Assembly (NCBI GenBank): GCA_001603105.1
Contig: LVBE01000085.1
Location: 1 to 42,785, forward strand
From: Spirochaetales bacterium Spiro_03
Lineage (GTDB): Bacteria; Spirochaetota; Spirochaetia; Sphaerochaetales; Sphaerochaetaceae
Direction of reading: 5' to 3'
DNA: 42,785 nucleotides
This document shows positions 1 to 9,519 of this stretch, piece after piece. A program made the position numbers and the translations under genes. Each line of letters opens with the position of its first letter. The stretch's first letter is position 1. The notes under the pieces were generated by a model, which searched no databases, had not been told where the DNA came from, and saw only the letters and a list, made by a program, of their open reading frames with translations.

Positions 1-711
1 GTCGTCGAAAGCGGCTACACCTTCGCCCTGGTCAGCGGGCGAAGCCCCCAAAGCCTGGCGCTGTTGAGAGAGCAGCTGGGCATCGAGGCCGCAAGGGGGT
101 GCTTCAATGGGGCACTGACCCTCTCCCAGGACGGCACGCTCATCGATGAGCAGCCGATCGACTACAGCGAGGCGATGCGAGCCCTCGATGAGCTTGCGCA
201 CACCGAGCTTGAATTCTTCCTGTATACCAACACCAATTGGTATGTGCAGCAACACAACCATTGGTACGACGCCGAGGTCAAGCTCACCTGCATCGATGGC
301 ACCATTGCTTCTCTGGATACCGTGCACCACTACCTCGACGGAACGGAGAAGCCAATGAAGCTCTTGGCGATGCACAAGAGCCGCTCCTACATCCGAGAGA
401 TGACCCAAATCCTTACCACCCACTTTGCCGGCAGGCTGAACATCTTCAACTCCCATCCCAACTACATCGAGATCCTGCCCCCTGAGGCAGACAAAGGTCG
501 AAGCGTGCGTGCCTTGGAGGCGCACCTCAGCCTGCCAGCATCTTCGGTGATCGCCATCGGCGATTACTACAATGACATTCCGATGTTCAGATCTGCAGGC
601 CTGGCCATCGCGATGGGCAATGCACCCCCAGAGGTGCAAAGAAGCGCCCATCGCACCATCGGTGCCAATAAAGAGGATGGGTTGGCCCAATTTCTCGAGA
701 GTCTTGTGTGA
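1..711 (+). CDS. Cof-type HAD superfamily phosphatase, 5'-truncated
   Basis: The frame is open from base 1 (VVESGYTFALVSGRSPQSL...), so the gene starts upstream of the window; the track's start at 64 is an internal TTG. Visible HAD IIB (Cof-like) features are the 'SGRSP' motif II region, 'CFNGAL' at the start of the cap domain, a motif III lysine near 'PMKLLAMHKS', and motif IV 'GDYYNDIPM', which supplies the Mg-binding aspartates. The N-terminal DxD nucleophile motif is missing because of the window edge. Family members dephosphorylate sugar phosphates or flavin and pyridoxal phosphates in the cytoplasm; the substrate cannot be told. The stop overlaps the GTG of the MFS gene (GTGA), implying translational coupling. 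Confidence 0.85.
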   Translation, partial: VVESGYTFALVSGRSPQSLALLREQLGIEAARGCFNGALTLSQDGTLIDEQPIDYSEAMRALDELAHTELEFFLYTNTNWYVQQHNHWYDAEVKLTCIDGTIASLDTVHHYLDGTEKPMKLLAMHKSRSYIREMTQILTTHFAGRLNIFNSHPNYIEILPPEADKGRSVRALEAHLSLPASSVIAIGDYYNDIPMFRSAGLAIAMGNAPPEVQRSAHRTIGANKEDGLAQFLESLV

Positions 712-1925
712 AGCACCCCCTGTCGATCTACCGAGGCCTGCCACAGCCGATCTATACGCTCTTCTTCTCAACCGTCATCAACTCAGTGGGGATTTTTGTC
801 TACCCATTTCTGACTCTCTACCTCACCCAACGCCTCGGGTATCCGCCTGCGCGAGCCGGTAGAATCATCACCATTGCCGCTATCCTCTACATCCCCGGCT
901 CCCTAATCGCCAGTCACTTGACCGACGCCATTGGGCGACGGAAGGTCTTCATCCCCTGTGAGCTATTGATGAACAGCTGCTATGTAGCCGCCGGCATCCT
1001 GGAGGGGACGGCGTGGGTGGTGCCACTGGTCCTGTCCGCCCTCTTCTTCGATGGCATGGTCGACCCGGTACGGGAGGCGATGAAGACCGACGTGACAGGA
1101 AGCGAGAACCGTCAAGCCTCATTCAGCCTCATATACCTTGGCCATAACATCGGCTTCGCCCTCGGCCCGATCATCGCCGGCATGCTCTTCTACCGTAATC
1201 CGAAGTGGCTCTTCTTCGGCAATGGGCTTGCCGGCTTCCTCTCCCTTCTGTTGGTCAGTGTGAACGTCAAGGAGAGCAAACCCTCCAAGGCGATCATCGC
1301 TCTGAGCAGGGGGTGGGAGAGCGCCGAACGGGGGCAGGAGGGAGGTTTGCTCACGGCGCTCTTCAGCCGCCCCACCCTCCTCCTCTTCGCCCTTTGCATC
1401 ACCTTCTTCAGCTACGCATACAGTCAGACTCTCTTTGCGCTGCCACTGTTGACCACTACCCTCTATGGAGAGGCGGGGGCGCCGCTCTACGGCAGGATGA
1501 TGGCCGTCAACGCAGTGACGGTGGTCTTGCTGACTCCATTGATCGTCACGTCGCTCAGGCGCTTCAATGCCCTGGCGAACATCGCCGTCAGCGGAATCCT
1601 GTACACCATCGGCTTCTCTCTCTTTGGTTTCGCTCACCGTGAGCTGACCTTTCTGGCGCTGGTGGTCATCTACACACTCGGGGAGATCATCGCTGCCACC
1701 AACCAAGGCTACTGGGTTGCCAACAACACCCCCATCAGCCACCGTGGACGCTTCAGTGCGATCTTGCCGATCATCATGGGTAGCGGACATGCGATCGCCC
1801 CCATCGTCGGGGGGGCGATCATCCAATATGCATCCATGGATGTCCTGTGGGTTACTACCGCCCTCGCCTCCTTGGCAGGGACAGCGGGCATCGCACTGTT
1901 GGCTCGGTCTACGAGAGGCGGCTGA
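708..1925 (+). CDS. Major facilitator superfamily transporter
   Basis: The 405-residue protein has about twelve hydrophobic segments and the MFS loop 2-3 signature seen as 'LTDAIGRRKVF' near residues 69-79, so it is an inner-membrane secondary transporter. The size matches drug-efflux or sugar-efflux type members (DHA1-like), but the substrate is not visible. The start is GTG, overlapping the TGA of the upstream HAD gene by 4 bases (GTGA), so the two are one operon. The last 17 bases overlap the 3' end of the convergent ferredoxin gene, leaving no room for a terminator. A HAD phosphatase coupled to an exporter could mean that a dephosphorylated metabolite is exported, but this is only inference. 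Confidence 0.85.
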   Translation: MKHPLSIYRGLPQPIYTLFFSTVINSVGIFVYPFLTLYLTQRLGYPPARAGRIITIAAILYIPGSLIASHLTDAIGRRKVFIPCELLMNSCYVAAGILEGTAWVVPLVLSALFFDGMVDPVREAMKTDVTGSENRQASFSLIYLGHNIGFALGPIIAGMLFYRNPKWLFFGNGLAGFLSLLLVSVNVKESKPSKAIIALSRGWESAERGQEGGLLTALFSRPTLLLFALCITFFSYAYSQTLFALPLLTTTLYGEAGAPLYGRMMAVNAVTVVLLTPLIVTSLRRFNALANIAVSGILYTIGFSLFGFAHRELTFLALVVIYTLGEIIAATNQGYWVANNTPISHRGRFSAILPIIMGSGHAIAPIVGGAIIQYASMDVLWVTTALASLAGTAGIALLARSTRGG

Positions 1926-2397
1926 GCAGCTCTTCAACTTCTGTGCGAGGAAACCCTTCCATCGTTCCATGCTCGCTGATCATTGCCTTCAGCAGGGCCC
2001 GTGTCGCTTCGCTCTGGGCGATGATGTAGCCGCTTTCACGCCACAGATCTTCGGCGATGATCCGACTGCTGGTCTCGACGACGGTGCAGATCTGCCGCAG
2101 TGCTGCGTCGTCGCTTCCCTCCTTTACCGAGTGCGCCACATCCTCTTGCGCCGCCTTGCTGCGCACCAAGGAATAGAGCGTCTCCAATACCGAGGGGTGC
2201 TTGGGCTGTGGGGCCGGATAGGTCGAGCTTACCAGGTAGATGGCTCCGCTTGGGCACGCATCGACACAGAGGCGACAGCCGTCGAGGCACTTGTCAAAGT
2301 CGATCTGGCCGGTTTCGGTGTTGGTAGCACCGGTGGGGCAGATGAAGAGGCAGACACAATCCTTCGTACAAAGTCTGAGATTACGGGCAGCGTGCAT
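1909..2397 (-). CDS. 4Fe-4S ferredoxin-like protein with alpha-helical C-terminal region
   Basis: The 162-residue protein has an N-terminal bacterial ferredoxin fold. The first cysteine cluster is C-x3-C-x-C-x3-CP ('CTKDCVCLFICP', residues about 10-21) and the second is C-x3-C-x2-C-x3-CP ('CLDGCRLCVDACP'). Both deviate slightly from C-x2-C-x2-C-x3-CP. The rest, about residues 60-162, is predicted helical without cysteines, and I do not recognise it. The ATG overlaps the stop of the upstream rubrerythrin-like gene (TGATG), so the two are coupled and the ferredoxin probably passes electrons to or from that protein. It converges with and overlaps the MFS gene. Role in oxidative stress or electron transfer is inferred. 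Confidence 0.8.
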   Translation of the reverse strand: MHAARNLRLCTKDCVCLFICPTGATNTETGQIDFDKCLDGCRLCVDACPSGAIYLVSSTYPAPQPKHPSVLETLYSLVRSKAAQEDVAHSVKEGSDDAALRQICTVVETSSRIIAEDLWRESGYIIAQSEATRALLKAMISEHGTMEGFPRTEVEELLSRLS

Positions 2398-2867
2398 CAG
2401 ATGGCCTCCTTCTTCACTTCATGGATCTTGAACGATGGGACCTTGCAGATCGGACACACCTCAGGCGGTTGTTGGCCCACATAGACAAAGCCACAGATCT
2501 CACAGACAAAGACTCCGGTATCGGCTGTCAACGCCTCCTTTTGCTTTGCATAGCGCGCCAAGAGACTCTTAAGGAGCTTGGTCGCCTTCTCTCCCCATAA
2601 GAGGGCGCGCTTCGCGCCTCTATCATCGGCATAATTGGCCGCTTCGTTGGCGCTGCGATACCCTGTACTGAGGTCCGCTTCGATCAGGGCGAGCAGGTCG
2701 TCGAGGGATGCGTCGCCCTGCGCCTTACGCTTCGATGCATAGAACGAGGCCAAAGAGGCGAACGCACGGGCCTCCTCTTCTTTCAATTGCTTGGTGCATG
2801 CCTTCTCCAAGTTGGTGCACAGAGCTGCGAGCTCCGTCCACGTCATCTGTCGTACATCAGCGTCCAC
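2397..2867 (-). CDS. Rubrerythrin-like protein with C-terminal rubredoxin domain, diiron ligands apparently degenerate
   Basis: The C-terminal 40 residues form a rubredoxin-like iron site, 'CEICGFVYVG' then 'CPICKVP'. The N-terminal about 110 residues are helical like the ferritin-like domain of rubrerythrin, and 'EADLSTGYRSANEAANYADDRG' aligns with the middle helix, but the E-x-x-H motifs that bind the diiron centre are not seen. Rubrerythrins normally reduce H2O2 in anaerobes; here peroxidase activity is doubtful. The track starts at GTG 2873, but AAAGGAGG sits directly against that codon, so the GTG at 2867 (6-base spacing) is preferred; ATG at 2846 is another option. It is coupled by TGATG to the ferredoxin gene. 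An extended -10 TGGTATACT lies upstream. Confidence 0.8.
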   Translation of the reverse strand: MDADVRQMTWTELAALCTNLEKACTKQLKEEEARAFASLASFYASKRKAQGDASLDDLLALIEADLSTGYRSANEAANYADDRGAKRALLWGEKATKLLKSLLARYAKQKEALTADTGVFVCEICGFVYVGQQPPEVCPICKVPSFKIHEVKKEAI

Positions 2868-2897
2868 AGTCACCTCCTTTGAGGACCAGTTTTAGCC

Positions 2898-2906
2898 AGT
2901 ATACCA
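2898..2906 (-). promoter_or_regulatory. Extended -10 promoter element of the rubrerythrin-ferredoxin operon
   Basis: On the minus strand the sequence reads TGG-TATACT, a TGn extended -10, about 30 bases before the start codon. No convincing -35 lies 16-18 bases upstream. The same TGGTATACT is found before the outer-membrane protein gene ending at 37733. Confidence 0.5.
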
Positions 2907-3073
2907 TCGAATGACGAGAATTTGGAAAGTTTCTGATCTACTGTTCTGTAGATGTAGTCTTAACTCATTGTGTGTATAGAATATAGTCAAAACCGTTATC
3001 TATAGGGACATAACGATAGCTGAAGATGACGCCAATGTGTCAGTTTCCATTTTTTCAGGCCCATACTCTAGCC

Positions 3074-3349
3074 ATGGAGTACTTGACCATTGGGCAGGCC
3101 ATCAAGGCCTTGAGACAAGAGCGGGCGATGACCCAAGAGCACCTGATCGAGCAGGCGGACCTGAGCCGCAGCCAGCTCTACTACATCGAAAGCGGGAAAA
3201 AATCCCCCAGCCTTCCAACGATCTACGCGATCTGTTCGGCGCTGGGGGTCTCATTCTATGACCTGGTCTCAACGATGTACCGCCCCCCTCAGGGTTCGGG
3301 CACACCGAGCATCTCGTCGATCGGGGCTCCGGGGGCGACCATCGGATAG
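3074..3349 (+). CDS. Small XRE-family helix-turn-helix regulator
   Basis: The product is a Cro/CI-type DNA-binding domain: 'IGQAIKALRQERAMTQEHL' is helices 1-2 and 'LSRSQLYYIESGKKSPSLPT' the recognition part, ending 'LGVSFYDLV'. The ORF track starts at 3026, but the added 16 residues are outside the family fold; ATG 3074 is chosen, although neither start has a clear Shine-Dalgarno. The last roughly 20 residues are antisense to the 3' end of ilvB (61-base overlap), are low-complexity (G/S/P/I) and probably do not form part of the fold. It faces away from the rubrerythrin operon, so control of that operon is possible but unproven. Confidence 0.75.
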   Translation: MEYLTIGQAIKALRQERAMTQEHLIEQADLSRSQLYYIESGKKSPSLPTIYAICSALGVSFYDLVSTMYRPPQGSGTPSISSIGAPGATIG

Positions 3350-4965
3350 ACCTTGTCGTCCAACGGGATCTCGCAGTCGACCAGCACCGCCTCCCCAAGG
3401 GCCAGAGCTGAAGAGAGCACCGCCTTTGGATCGTCATCCTTGCCAAGGCGCATCCCCTTCACCCCGTAGGCAGCGGCGAGGGCGACCCAATCGATATAGG
3501 TATCAAGCGTCGTTTCACTGTAGTTGCCATCGAAGAAGAGGGTCTGCCACTGGCGTACCATCCCAAGCGTCTGGTTGTTCATCAACAGGATGATCACCGG
3601 AAGGCGATAGCGGGCGATGGTGGCAAGCTCATTGCAGTTCATTCTGAAGGAGCCGTCACCGGCTACGTTGACCACCCGGCTCTTCGGATTGCCTACCTGT
3701 GCCCCGATAGCCGCCCCGGTTCCGTAGCCCATCGTACCAAGCCCACCGCTGGTCAAAAAATGCCCCGGCTGCACGTGTTTGATGAACTGGGCCGCCCACA
3801 TCTGGTGTTGGCCTACCTCGGTGACGATGTAGAAGTTCTCAGGCAGCAGCGACTGCAGGGCCTTGAGGATCTCCTTGCTGCGGGCGCTCTCGTTGTCGAC
3901 CCTGATCGGATACCGACGCTTGTAGTCGGCGACCTGCTCCATCCAGCGCGCGTGGGAGAGCGGGCTCTTCAACTGTTCATTGAGAGATGAGAGGACGACC
4001 TTCACGTCGCCGACGACGTTGCAGTAGCTTTTGATGTTCTTGTCGATCTCAGCGGGATCGACATCGATGTGGATGATCTTGGCGTTCTTGGCAAATGAGG
4101 AGGCCTTGCTCACCACCCGGTCGCTGAAGCGCGCCCCGATGACTATCAAGAGGTCGCACGCCGAGACGAGCATGTTGCTGACCTTGGTGCCATGCATCCC
4201 CACCAGCCCGGTATACCGTTCATCGAGGCTGCTGATCGCCCCACAGCCCATCAGGGAGGTACAGGCAGGGCTATCGATGAGGTTGAGGAAGAGGGCAAGC
4301 TCCTCGCTCGCCTTCGCCCTGATGACGCCGCCTCCGACGTAGCACATCGGCCGCTCACTGCCCTTGATCAGGGCGAGGGCGGTCTCCAGGCTCTTGGTGC
4401 TGAGTCGATCGATGCGTGGTTTGACCTGCTCAATCTCGACTCGTTCATAGTCGGTGGTGTGGACGGTGATGTCCTTGGGCAGGTCGATGAGTACCGGCCC
4501 GGGCCTCCCCTCCTGGGCGATCTTGAAGGCTAGGCGCATCGTCTCGGCGAGCGTGGTGACATCCTTGACGATGAAGTTGTGCTTGGTGATCGGCATCGTG
4601 ATGCCGGTGATGTCGACCTCCTGAAAGCTATCCTTCCCAAGCAAAGGGACGGTCACATTGCCGGTAAGGGCGACCATCGGCACGCTGTCCATGTAGGCGG
4701 TGGCGATGCCGGTCACCAGGTTCGTCGCCCCCGGCCCACTGGTAGCCATACAGACGCCGACCTTGCCGGTCGAGCGTGCATAGCCATCGGCAGCGTGGGA
4801 TGCGCCCTGCTCGTGGCTGGTCAGGATGTGGCGGATCCGGTCCCGGTTCTGGTAGAGAGCGTCGTAGAGTGGCAGCACTGCACCTCCTGGAAACCCAAAG
4901 ACCGTATCGACTCCCTGTTCAACCAAACACTCTATGATGATCTGTGCTCCACTGATGTGCATCAT
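3289..4965 (-). CDS. ilvB: Acetolactate synthase large (catalytic) subunit
   Basis: This TPP-dependent enzyme condenses two pyruvates to acetolactate (valine/leucine branch), or pyruvate with 2-oxobutyrate to acetohydroxybutyrate (isoleucine). Visible features are 'VFGFPGGAVLPLYDAL', the TPP glutamate in 'TSHEQGA', 'GPGATNLVTG', and the C-terminal TPP/Mg motif 'GDGSFRMNCNELAT...NN'. At 558 residues it has normal length. The track extends to 5082, but that part overlaps ilvD; the ATG at 4965 has AAGGAG just upstream and lies 10 bases after the ilvD stop. It is the last gene of the operon, while its regulatory subunit ilvN is the first, an unusual separation. It overlaps the convergent XRE gene by 61 bases. 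Confidence 0.97.
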   Translation of the reverse strand: MMHISGAQIIIECLVEQGVDTVFGFPGGAVLPLYDALYQNRDRIRHILTSHEQGASHAADGYARSTGKVGVCMATSGPGATNLVTGIATAYMDSVPMVALTGNVTVPLLGKDSFQEVDITGITMPITKHNFIVKDVTTLAETMRLAFKIAQEGRPGPVLIDLPKDITVHTTDYERVEIEQVKPRIDRLSTKSLETALALIKGSERPMCYVGGGVIRAKASEELALFLNLIDSPACTSLMGCGAISSLDERYTGLVGMHGTKVSNMLVSACDLLIVIGARFSDRVVSKASSFAKNAKIIHIDVDPAEIDKNIKSYCNVVGDVKVVLSSLNEQLKSPLSHARWMEQVADYKRRYPIRVDNESARSKEILKALQSLLPENFYIVTEVGQHQMWAAQFIKHVQPGHFLTSGGLGTMGYGTGAAIGAQVGNPKSRVVNVAGDGSFRMNCNELATIARYRLPVIILLMNNQTLGMVRQWQTLFFDGNYSETTLDTYIDWVALAAAYGVKGMRLGKDDDPKAVLSSALALGEAVLVDCEIPLDDKVYPMVAPGAPIDEMLGVPEP

Positions 4966-4975
4966 GGTCTCCTTC

Positions 4976-6664
4976 TTATCGATTCTCCACGATCGCTCCG
5001 CTGGCAGCGCTGGAGACTGCCCTGGCGTAGCGAGCGAGGTAGCCGTGTTCAATCTTGCTCTTCGGCGCCTTCCATGCCGCACGGCGCTTCTTCAGCGTCG
5101 CCTCATCGACGAGCAAGTCGATCGTCCGATTCGGGATATCGATGGTGATCAAATCCCCTTCTTCAACGAGGGCGATCGGCCCTCCTTCGGCGGCCTCGGG
5201 GCTGATGTGGCCGATCGAGGCACCACGGGTCGCTCCACTGAAGCGGCCGTCGGTGATCAGGGCGACATCCTTGTCGAGCCCCATACCGGCGATTGCGCTG
5301 GTGGGGGCGAGCATCTCTGGCATCCCCGGCCCTCCCTTCGGCCCCTCATAGCGAATCACAACCACATCCCCTGCCTTAATCGAGCCAGAGAAGATTGCCT
5401 CGTTGGCCTGATCCTCGCTTTCGAAGACCCGTGCCGGACCGGTGTGGACCAGCATTGCCTCATCGACGGCGCTCTGTTTGACCACCGCCCCATCGGGGGC
5501 GAGGTTGCCCCTCAGCACCGCGATCCCGCCGGTCTTCGAATAGGGGTCCGAAAGGGGGCGGATGACCGCTTGGTCGGTCACCGCCTTGTCCATGCACAGC
5601 TCTGCCACACTCTTGAGACTGACAGTGGGAAGGCTCGCATCGATGAGACCTGAGCGGGCTAGAAGTCCGAGCACCGCCTGGATGCCGCCTGCGTGGTGCA
5701 AGTCCTCGAGGTGGTGCTCCCCTGCAGGGGCGAGGTGGCAGAGGTTGGGGACCTTTGCACTGACCTCATTGGCCTCGAAGATATCGATGCTCACTCCTGC
5801 CTCATGGGCGATCGCCGGCAGGTGCAACATCGTATTGGTCGAGCAGCCCAAGGCCATGTCGACAGCCAGGGCGTTGGCGAAGGCAGCCTTGGTCATGATG
5901 TCCCGTGGCCGTACATTGGCGCGCAGCAGCTCCATGACCTGGTAGCCGGCCTCCTTGGCCAAGCGGATGCGGGCGCTGTAGACAGCCGGGATCGTCCCAT
6001 TGCCAGGCAGGCCCATCCCGATCGCCTCGGTGAGGCAGTTCATGCTATTGGCCGTGTACATGCCGCTGCACGATCCGCAGGTCGGGCAGGCGTTGTCCTC
6101 GTAGGCCAACAGCTGCTCGTCGCTGATCAGGCCAGCGCTGTGGGAGCCGACCTTCTCGAACATCACCGAGAGGTTGGTCTTGCACCCACCCTCTGAGTCC
6201 ATCGTGCCGGCGAGCATCGGCCCGCCGCTGACAAAGATCGAGGGGATGTTCAGCCGGGCGGCTGCCATGAGCATCCCCGGAACGATCTTGTCGCAGTTGG
6301 GGACGAAGACCAGGGCATCGAAGGGGTGTGCCATCGCCATGATCTCGATCGAATCGGCGATGATCTCGCGGCTGGGCAGGCTGTAGCGCATACCCAGATG
6401 TCCCATGGCGATGCCGTCACAGACCCCGATGACAGGGAAGGAGACCGGATTCCCTCCTGCCTGCCTCACCCCTGCCTTCACTGCATCGACGATTGTATCG
6501 AGGTGGATGTGGCCAGGAATGATCTCGTTGGCCCCACTTACAATGCCGATGATCGGCATGTGGATCTCCCGATCCGTCCAACCAAGCGCCTTCATCAGCG
6601 AGCGGTGGGGGCTGCGCTGCACCCCTTCGGTCATCGCACTCGATCGTCTCTTCATCTCATCCAT
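4976..6664 (-). CDS. ilvD: Dihydroxy-acid dehydratase
   Basis: This Fe-S dehydratase converts 2,3-dihydroxy-isovalerate and 2,3-dihydroxy-3-methylvalerate to the corresponding 2-oxo acids, the penultimate step of valine and isoleucine synthesis. Cluster ligands are seen in 'PNCDKIVPG' and '[17 protein letters not shown]', followed by '[10 protein letters not shown]', and near the C-terminus '[12 protein letters not shown]' and 'GHISPEA'. The track starts at GTG 6670, but AGGAG abuts that codon, so the ATG two codons in (6664, 7-base spacing) is preferred, giving 562 residues. It lies 17 bases after leuB and 10 bases before ilvB. Confidence 0.97.
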   Translation of the reverse strand: MDEMKRRSSAMTEGVQRSPHRSLMKALGWTDREIHMPIIGIVSGANEIIPGHIHLDTIVDAVKAGVRQAGGNPVSFPVIGVCDGIAMGHLGMRYSLPSREIIADSIEIMAMAHPFDALVFVPNCDKIVPGMLMAAARLNIPSIFVSGGPMLAGTMDSEGGCKTNLSVMFEKVGSHSAGLISDEQLLAYEDNACPTCGSCSGMYTANSMNCLTEAIGMGLPGNGTIPAVYSARIRLAKEAGYQVMELLRANVRPRDIMTKAAFANALAVDMALGCSTNTMLHLPAIAHEAGVSIDIFEANEVSAKVPNLCHLAPAGEHHLEDLHHAGGIQAVLGLLARSGLIDASLPTVSLKSVAELCMDKAVTDQAVIRPLSDPYSKTGGIAVLRGNLAPDGAVVKQSAVDEAMLVHTGPARVFESEDQANEAIFSGSIKAGDVVVIRYEGPKGGPGMPEMLAPTSAIAGMGLDKDVALITDGRFSGATRGASIGHISPEAAEGGPIALVEEGDLITIDIPNRTIDLLVDEATLKKRRAAWKAPKSKIEHGYLARYARAVSSAASGAIVENR

Positions 6665-6681
6665 ATCCACACTCCTATCTC

Positions 6682-7740
6682 CTACAGGGCTTGGGCGATC
6701 CGCTGGCCCATCTCCTTGGTCCCGACCTTGATCATCGACTCTGAGTAGATATCAACGGTCCGATACCCTTGGTCGAGTACTGCTTCGATGGCCGCCTCCA
6801 CTGCCTGCGCCTCACCCTCCATGCCGAAGCTGTGGCGCAGCATCATCGCCACCGACAAGATCATGGCGATCGGGTTGGCCAAATCCTTGCCGGCGATGTC
6901 GGGAGCGCTGCCGTGGATCGGCTCATACATGCCAAACGAATCCTCCCTCAGGCTCGCTGAGGGCAACATCCCGATCGAGCCGGTGATCTGGCTCGCCTCA
7001 TCGCTGAGGATGTCACCGAACATGTTCTCGGTGACGATCACATCGAACTGGCGGGGATTGCGCACCAGCTGCATCGCCGCGTTGTCGACGTACAGGTGGG
7101 TCAGCTCAACATCGGGATACTCGGCGCACAGGGCGTTGGCCACCGCTCGCCACAGTTGGCTGGAGGAGAGGATGTTCGCCTTGTCGACGCTACACAGGCG
7201 CCGAGAGCGCTTCTGGGCGATCTCAAAGCCTTTGCGCAGGATCCGCTCAATCTCCGCCCGTGTATAGCTCATCGTATCGTATGCGCTCTCTTCATCACTG
7301 CCGCGTGCACCGAAGTAGATGCCGCCGGTGAGCTCACGCACCACCATGATGTCCAGCTGCTCACCGACGACCTCTGCCTTCAGGGGGCAGGCGCCGCTGA
7401 GCTGCTTGTACATGATCGCCGGCCTGAGGTTGCAGAAGAGGCCGAGCCCTCCTCTGAGGCCGAGCAGTCCCTTCTCCGGTCGCAGGTGCGACGGCAGCGT
7501 ATCCCACTTCGGTCCGCCGAGGGAGCCGAGCAGGACCGCATCACTGTCTTGACAGCCTTTGAGGGTACTGTCCGGCAGCGGGGTATTGTAGGCATCAAGG
7601 GCAGCTCCGCCTGCAAGGTACTCGACGATCTCAAAGTCGTGGCCAAAGCGCTCTGCCACCCGCTTGAGCACCTTCACCGCCTCGAAGGTGATATCCGGAC
7701 CGATCCCGTCTCCACTGATGACCGCGATGCGCTTCTTCAT
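6682..7740 (-). CDS. leuB: 3-isopropylmalate dehydrogenase
   Basis: This NAD-dependent oxidative decarboxylase converts 3-isopropylmalate to 2-oxoisocaproate. With citramalate-derived 3-methylmalate the same enzyme type yields 2-oxobutyrate. Seen are '[11 protein letters not shown]' at the N-terminus, the substrate-binding arginines in '[17 protein letters not shown]', '[10 protein letters not shown]', and the metal-binding '[14 protein letters not shown]'. '[14 protein letters not shown]' is the NAD-binding signature. The start is ATG 7740 with AAGGAGG upstream; the track's GTG 7743 is one codon earlier. The ATG overlaps the leuD stop (TGATG). Length of 352 is normal. Confidence 0.97.
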   Translation of the reverse strand: MKKRIAVISGDGIGPDITFEAVKVLKRVAERFGHDFEIVEYLAGGAALDAYNTPLPDSTLKGCQDSDAVLLGSLGGPKWDTLPSHLRPEKGLLGLRGGLGLFCNLRPAIMYKQLSGACPLKAEVVGEQLDIMVVRELTGGIYFGARGSDEESAYDTMSYTRAEIERILRKGFEIAQKRSRRLCSVDKANILSSSQLWRAVANALCAEYPDVELTHLYVDNAAMQLVRNPRQFDVIVTENMFGDILSDEASQITGSIGMLPSASLREDSFGMYEPIHGSAPDIAGKDLANPIAMILSVAMMLRHSFGMEGEAQAVEAAIEAVLDQGYRTVDIYSESMIKVGTKEMGQRIAQAL

Positions 7741-8234
7741 CACACACCCTCCTTCTGTGCCATATAGGCAGCAAGGCCGCCTGCAGCGATGAGCTCTTGC
7801 ATGAAGGGCGGGAAGGGTTCGCTTTGAAAGACCTGGGAGGTGGTCATATTGGTGATCGTGCCACTGTCAAAGTCAACTTGGACGCGGTCCCCTGCCTTGA
7901 TGGAAGCCGCTGCCTCTTCGCACTCAAGGATCGGCAGGCCGATGTTGATCGCATTGCGATAGAAGATCCGGGCGAATGAGCGGGCGATGACGCAGCTGAC
8001 GCCGCTCTCCTTGATGGCGATGGGGGCGTGCTCGCGGCTGGAGCCACAGCCGAAGTTCCGGTCGGCGACAATGATGTCACCCTTCTGCACCGTTTTGACG
8101 AACTGGCTGTCGATATCCTCCATGCAGTGAGCGGCGAGCTCTGCGTGGTTGGCGGTATTGAGGTACCGCGCCGGAATGATGACGTCGGTGTCGACGTTGT
8201 CCCCGTATCTGAAAACACTTCCTTCTGCTACCAT
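7740..8234 (-). CDS. leuD: 3-isopropylmalate dehydratase small subunit, short type
   Basis: This is the swivel domain of isopropylmalate isomerase. Motifs are '[19 protein letters not shown]', '[14 protein letters not shown]' (active-site loop) and '[17 protein letters not shown]'. At 164 residues it is the short, archaeal/LeuD2-like form, matching the short LeuC. The track start at 8285 would run into leuC; the ATG at 8234 is chosen because GGAGG lies upstream inside the leuC end and only one base separates it from the leuC stop. With LeuC it isomerises 2- to 3-isopropylmalate, and probably also citramalate to 3-methylmalate, since cimA is in the operon. Confidence 0.95.
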   Translation of the reverse strand: MVAEGSVFRYGDNVDTDVIIPARYLNTANHAELAAHCMEDIDSQFVKTVQKGDIIVADRNFGCGSSREHAPIAIKESGVSCVIARSFARIFYRNAINIGLPILECEEAAASIKAGDRVQVDFDSGTITNMTTSQVFQSEPFPPFMQELIAAGGLAAYMAQKEGV

Positions 8235-8235
8235 G

Positions 8236-9504
8236 CTAGGCCTCCATGACGTTCTTGGGATCTGCGATATAGCCGGCCACGGCACTGGCGGCGGCTACCG
8301 AGGGGCTGGCGAGGTAGACCTCGCTTTTCGGGTGGCCCATACGTCCGACAAAGTTGCGGTTGGTGGTGCTCACCGCCCGCTCCCCTTCGGCGAGGATTCC
8401 CATGTGCCCACCCAGGCACGGTCCACAGGTAGGGGTCGAGACGGCACAGCCGGCATCGACGAAGATATCGAAGAGTCCCTCGGCCATCGCCTGCTTCCAG
8501 ATCTTCTGCGTCGCCGGGAAGATCAGGGCCCGCACATGGGAGGCAACCTTGCGGCCCTTGAGAATCTGGGCAGCCTGACGTAGATCGTCGATGCGTCCGT
8601 TGGTGCAGGAGCCGATGACGACCTGGTCGATCCGGATCTCGCCCACCTCATCGATGGTACGGGTATTGGAGGGCAGGTGTGGGAAGCTGACGGTGCTCTT
8701 GATCGTCGACAGGTCGATCTCATACGTCGCATCATATTCGGCGTCGCTGTCCGCCTCATAGATGCGCACCTCTTTCTTGTAGTGTTCGTCCAGGTAGGCG
8801 AGAGTCACCGCATCGACGGGGAAGATCCCGTTCTTCGCCCCTGCCTCGATGGCCATGTTGGCGACGGTGAAGCGGTCGTCGATAGAGAGGTTCGCCACCC
8901 CCTTGCCGGTGAACTCCATGCTCGCATACAGCGCTCCATCGACACCGATCATGCCGATGATGTGCAAAATGAGGTCCTTGCCGCTGACGTAGGGACCGAA
9001 CGCTCCGCTGAGGTTGAACCGTATCGCGCTGGGAACTTTGAACCACGCCGTGCCGCTGGCCATGCCTGCGGCCATGTCGGTGGAGCCGACACCGGTTGAG
9101 AAGGCGCCAAGCGCCCCGTAGGTGCAGGTGTGGCTATCGGCGCCGATGACCAGATCCCCGGCTCCGACGAGCCCCTGCTCTGGCAACAGGGCGTGCTCGA
9201 TGCCCATCTGTCCTACCTCAAAGTAGTTGGTGATCGCATGCTCGCGGGCAAAGGTACGCATCGCCTTCGCCTGTTCGGCCGCCTTGATGTCCTTGTTCGG
9301 AGTGAAGTGGTCGGGCACGAGGGCGACCTTCTCCTTGTCAAAGACCGTCTTCTTGCCAAACTTGGCAAACTCATTGATGGCTACCGGGGCGGTGATGTCG
9401 TTTCCGAGCACCAAATCCAGATCGGCCATGATCAACTGGCCGGCCCGCACGCTCTCAAGGCCTGCGTGCGCTGCCAGGATCTTCTGTGACATAGTCATTC
9501 CCAT
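8236..9504 (-). CDS. leuC: 3-isopropylmalate dehydratase large subunit, short type
   Basis: This aconitase-family 4Fe-4S protein is the partner of LeuD. Cluster-binding cysteines are seen in 'IGSCTNGR' and '[14 protein letters not shown]'; '[22 protein letters not shown]' and '[11 protein letters not shown]' are further family signatures. At 422 residues it belongs to the short (LeuC2/homoaconitase-like) type rather than the roughly 466-residue enterobacterial type. This type is associated with broader substrates, consistent with a double role in leucine and citramalate-derived isoleucine synthesis (inference). The start ATG 9504 has GAGAGGAG about 7 bases upstream. It lies 15 bases after cimA. 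Confidence 0.96.
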   Translation of the reverse strand: MGMTMSQKILAAHAGLESVRAGQLIMADLDLVLGNDITAPVAINEFAKFGKKTVFDKEKVALVPDHFTPNKDIKAAEQAKAMRTFAREHAITNYFEVGQMGIEHALLPEQGLVGAGDLVIGADSHTCTYGALGAFSTGVGSTDMAAGMASGTAWFKVPSAIRFNLSGAFGPYVSGKDLILHIIGMIGVDGALYASMEFTGKGVANLSIDDRFTVANMAIEAGAKNGIFPVDAVTLAYLDEHYKKEVRIYEADSDAEYDATYEIDLSTIKSTVSFPHLPSNTRTIDEVGEIRIDQVVIGSCTNGRIDDLRQAAQILKGRKVASHVRALIFPATQKIWKQAMAEGLFDIFVDAGCAVSTPTCGPCLGGHMGILAEGERAVSTTNRNFVGRMGHPKSEVYLASPSVAAASAVAGYIADPKNVMEA

Positions 9505-9519
9505 GGGGCAACTCCTCTC

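Noticed and set aside
1119-1970. 283-residue minus-strand ORF opposite the MFS gene
   Set aside because: Highly charged low-complexity translation with no recognisable domain; it is the shadow of the transporter gene.
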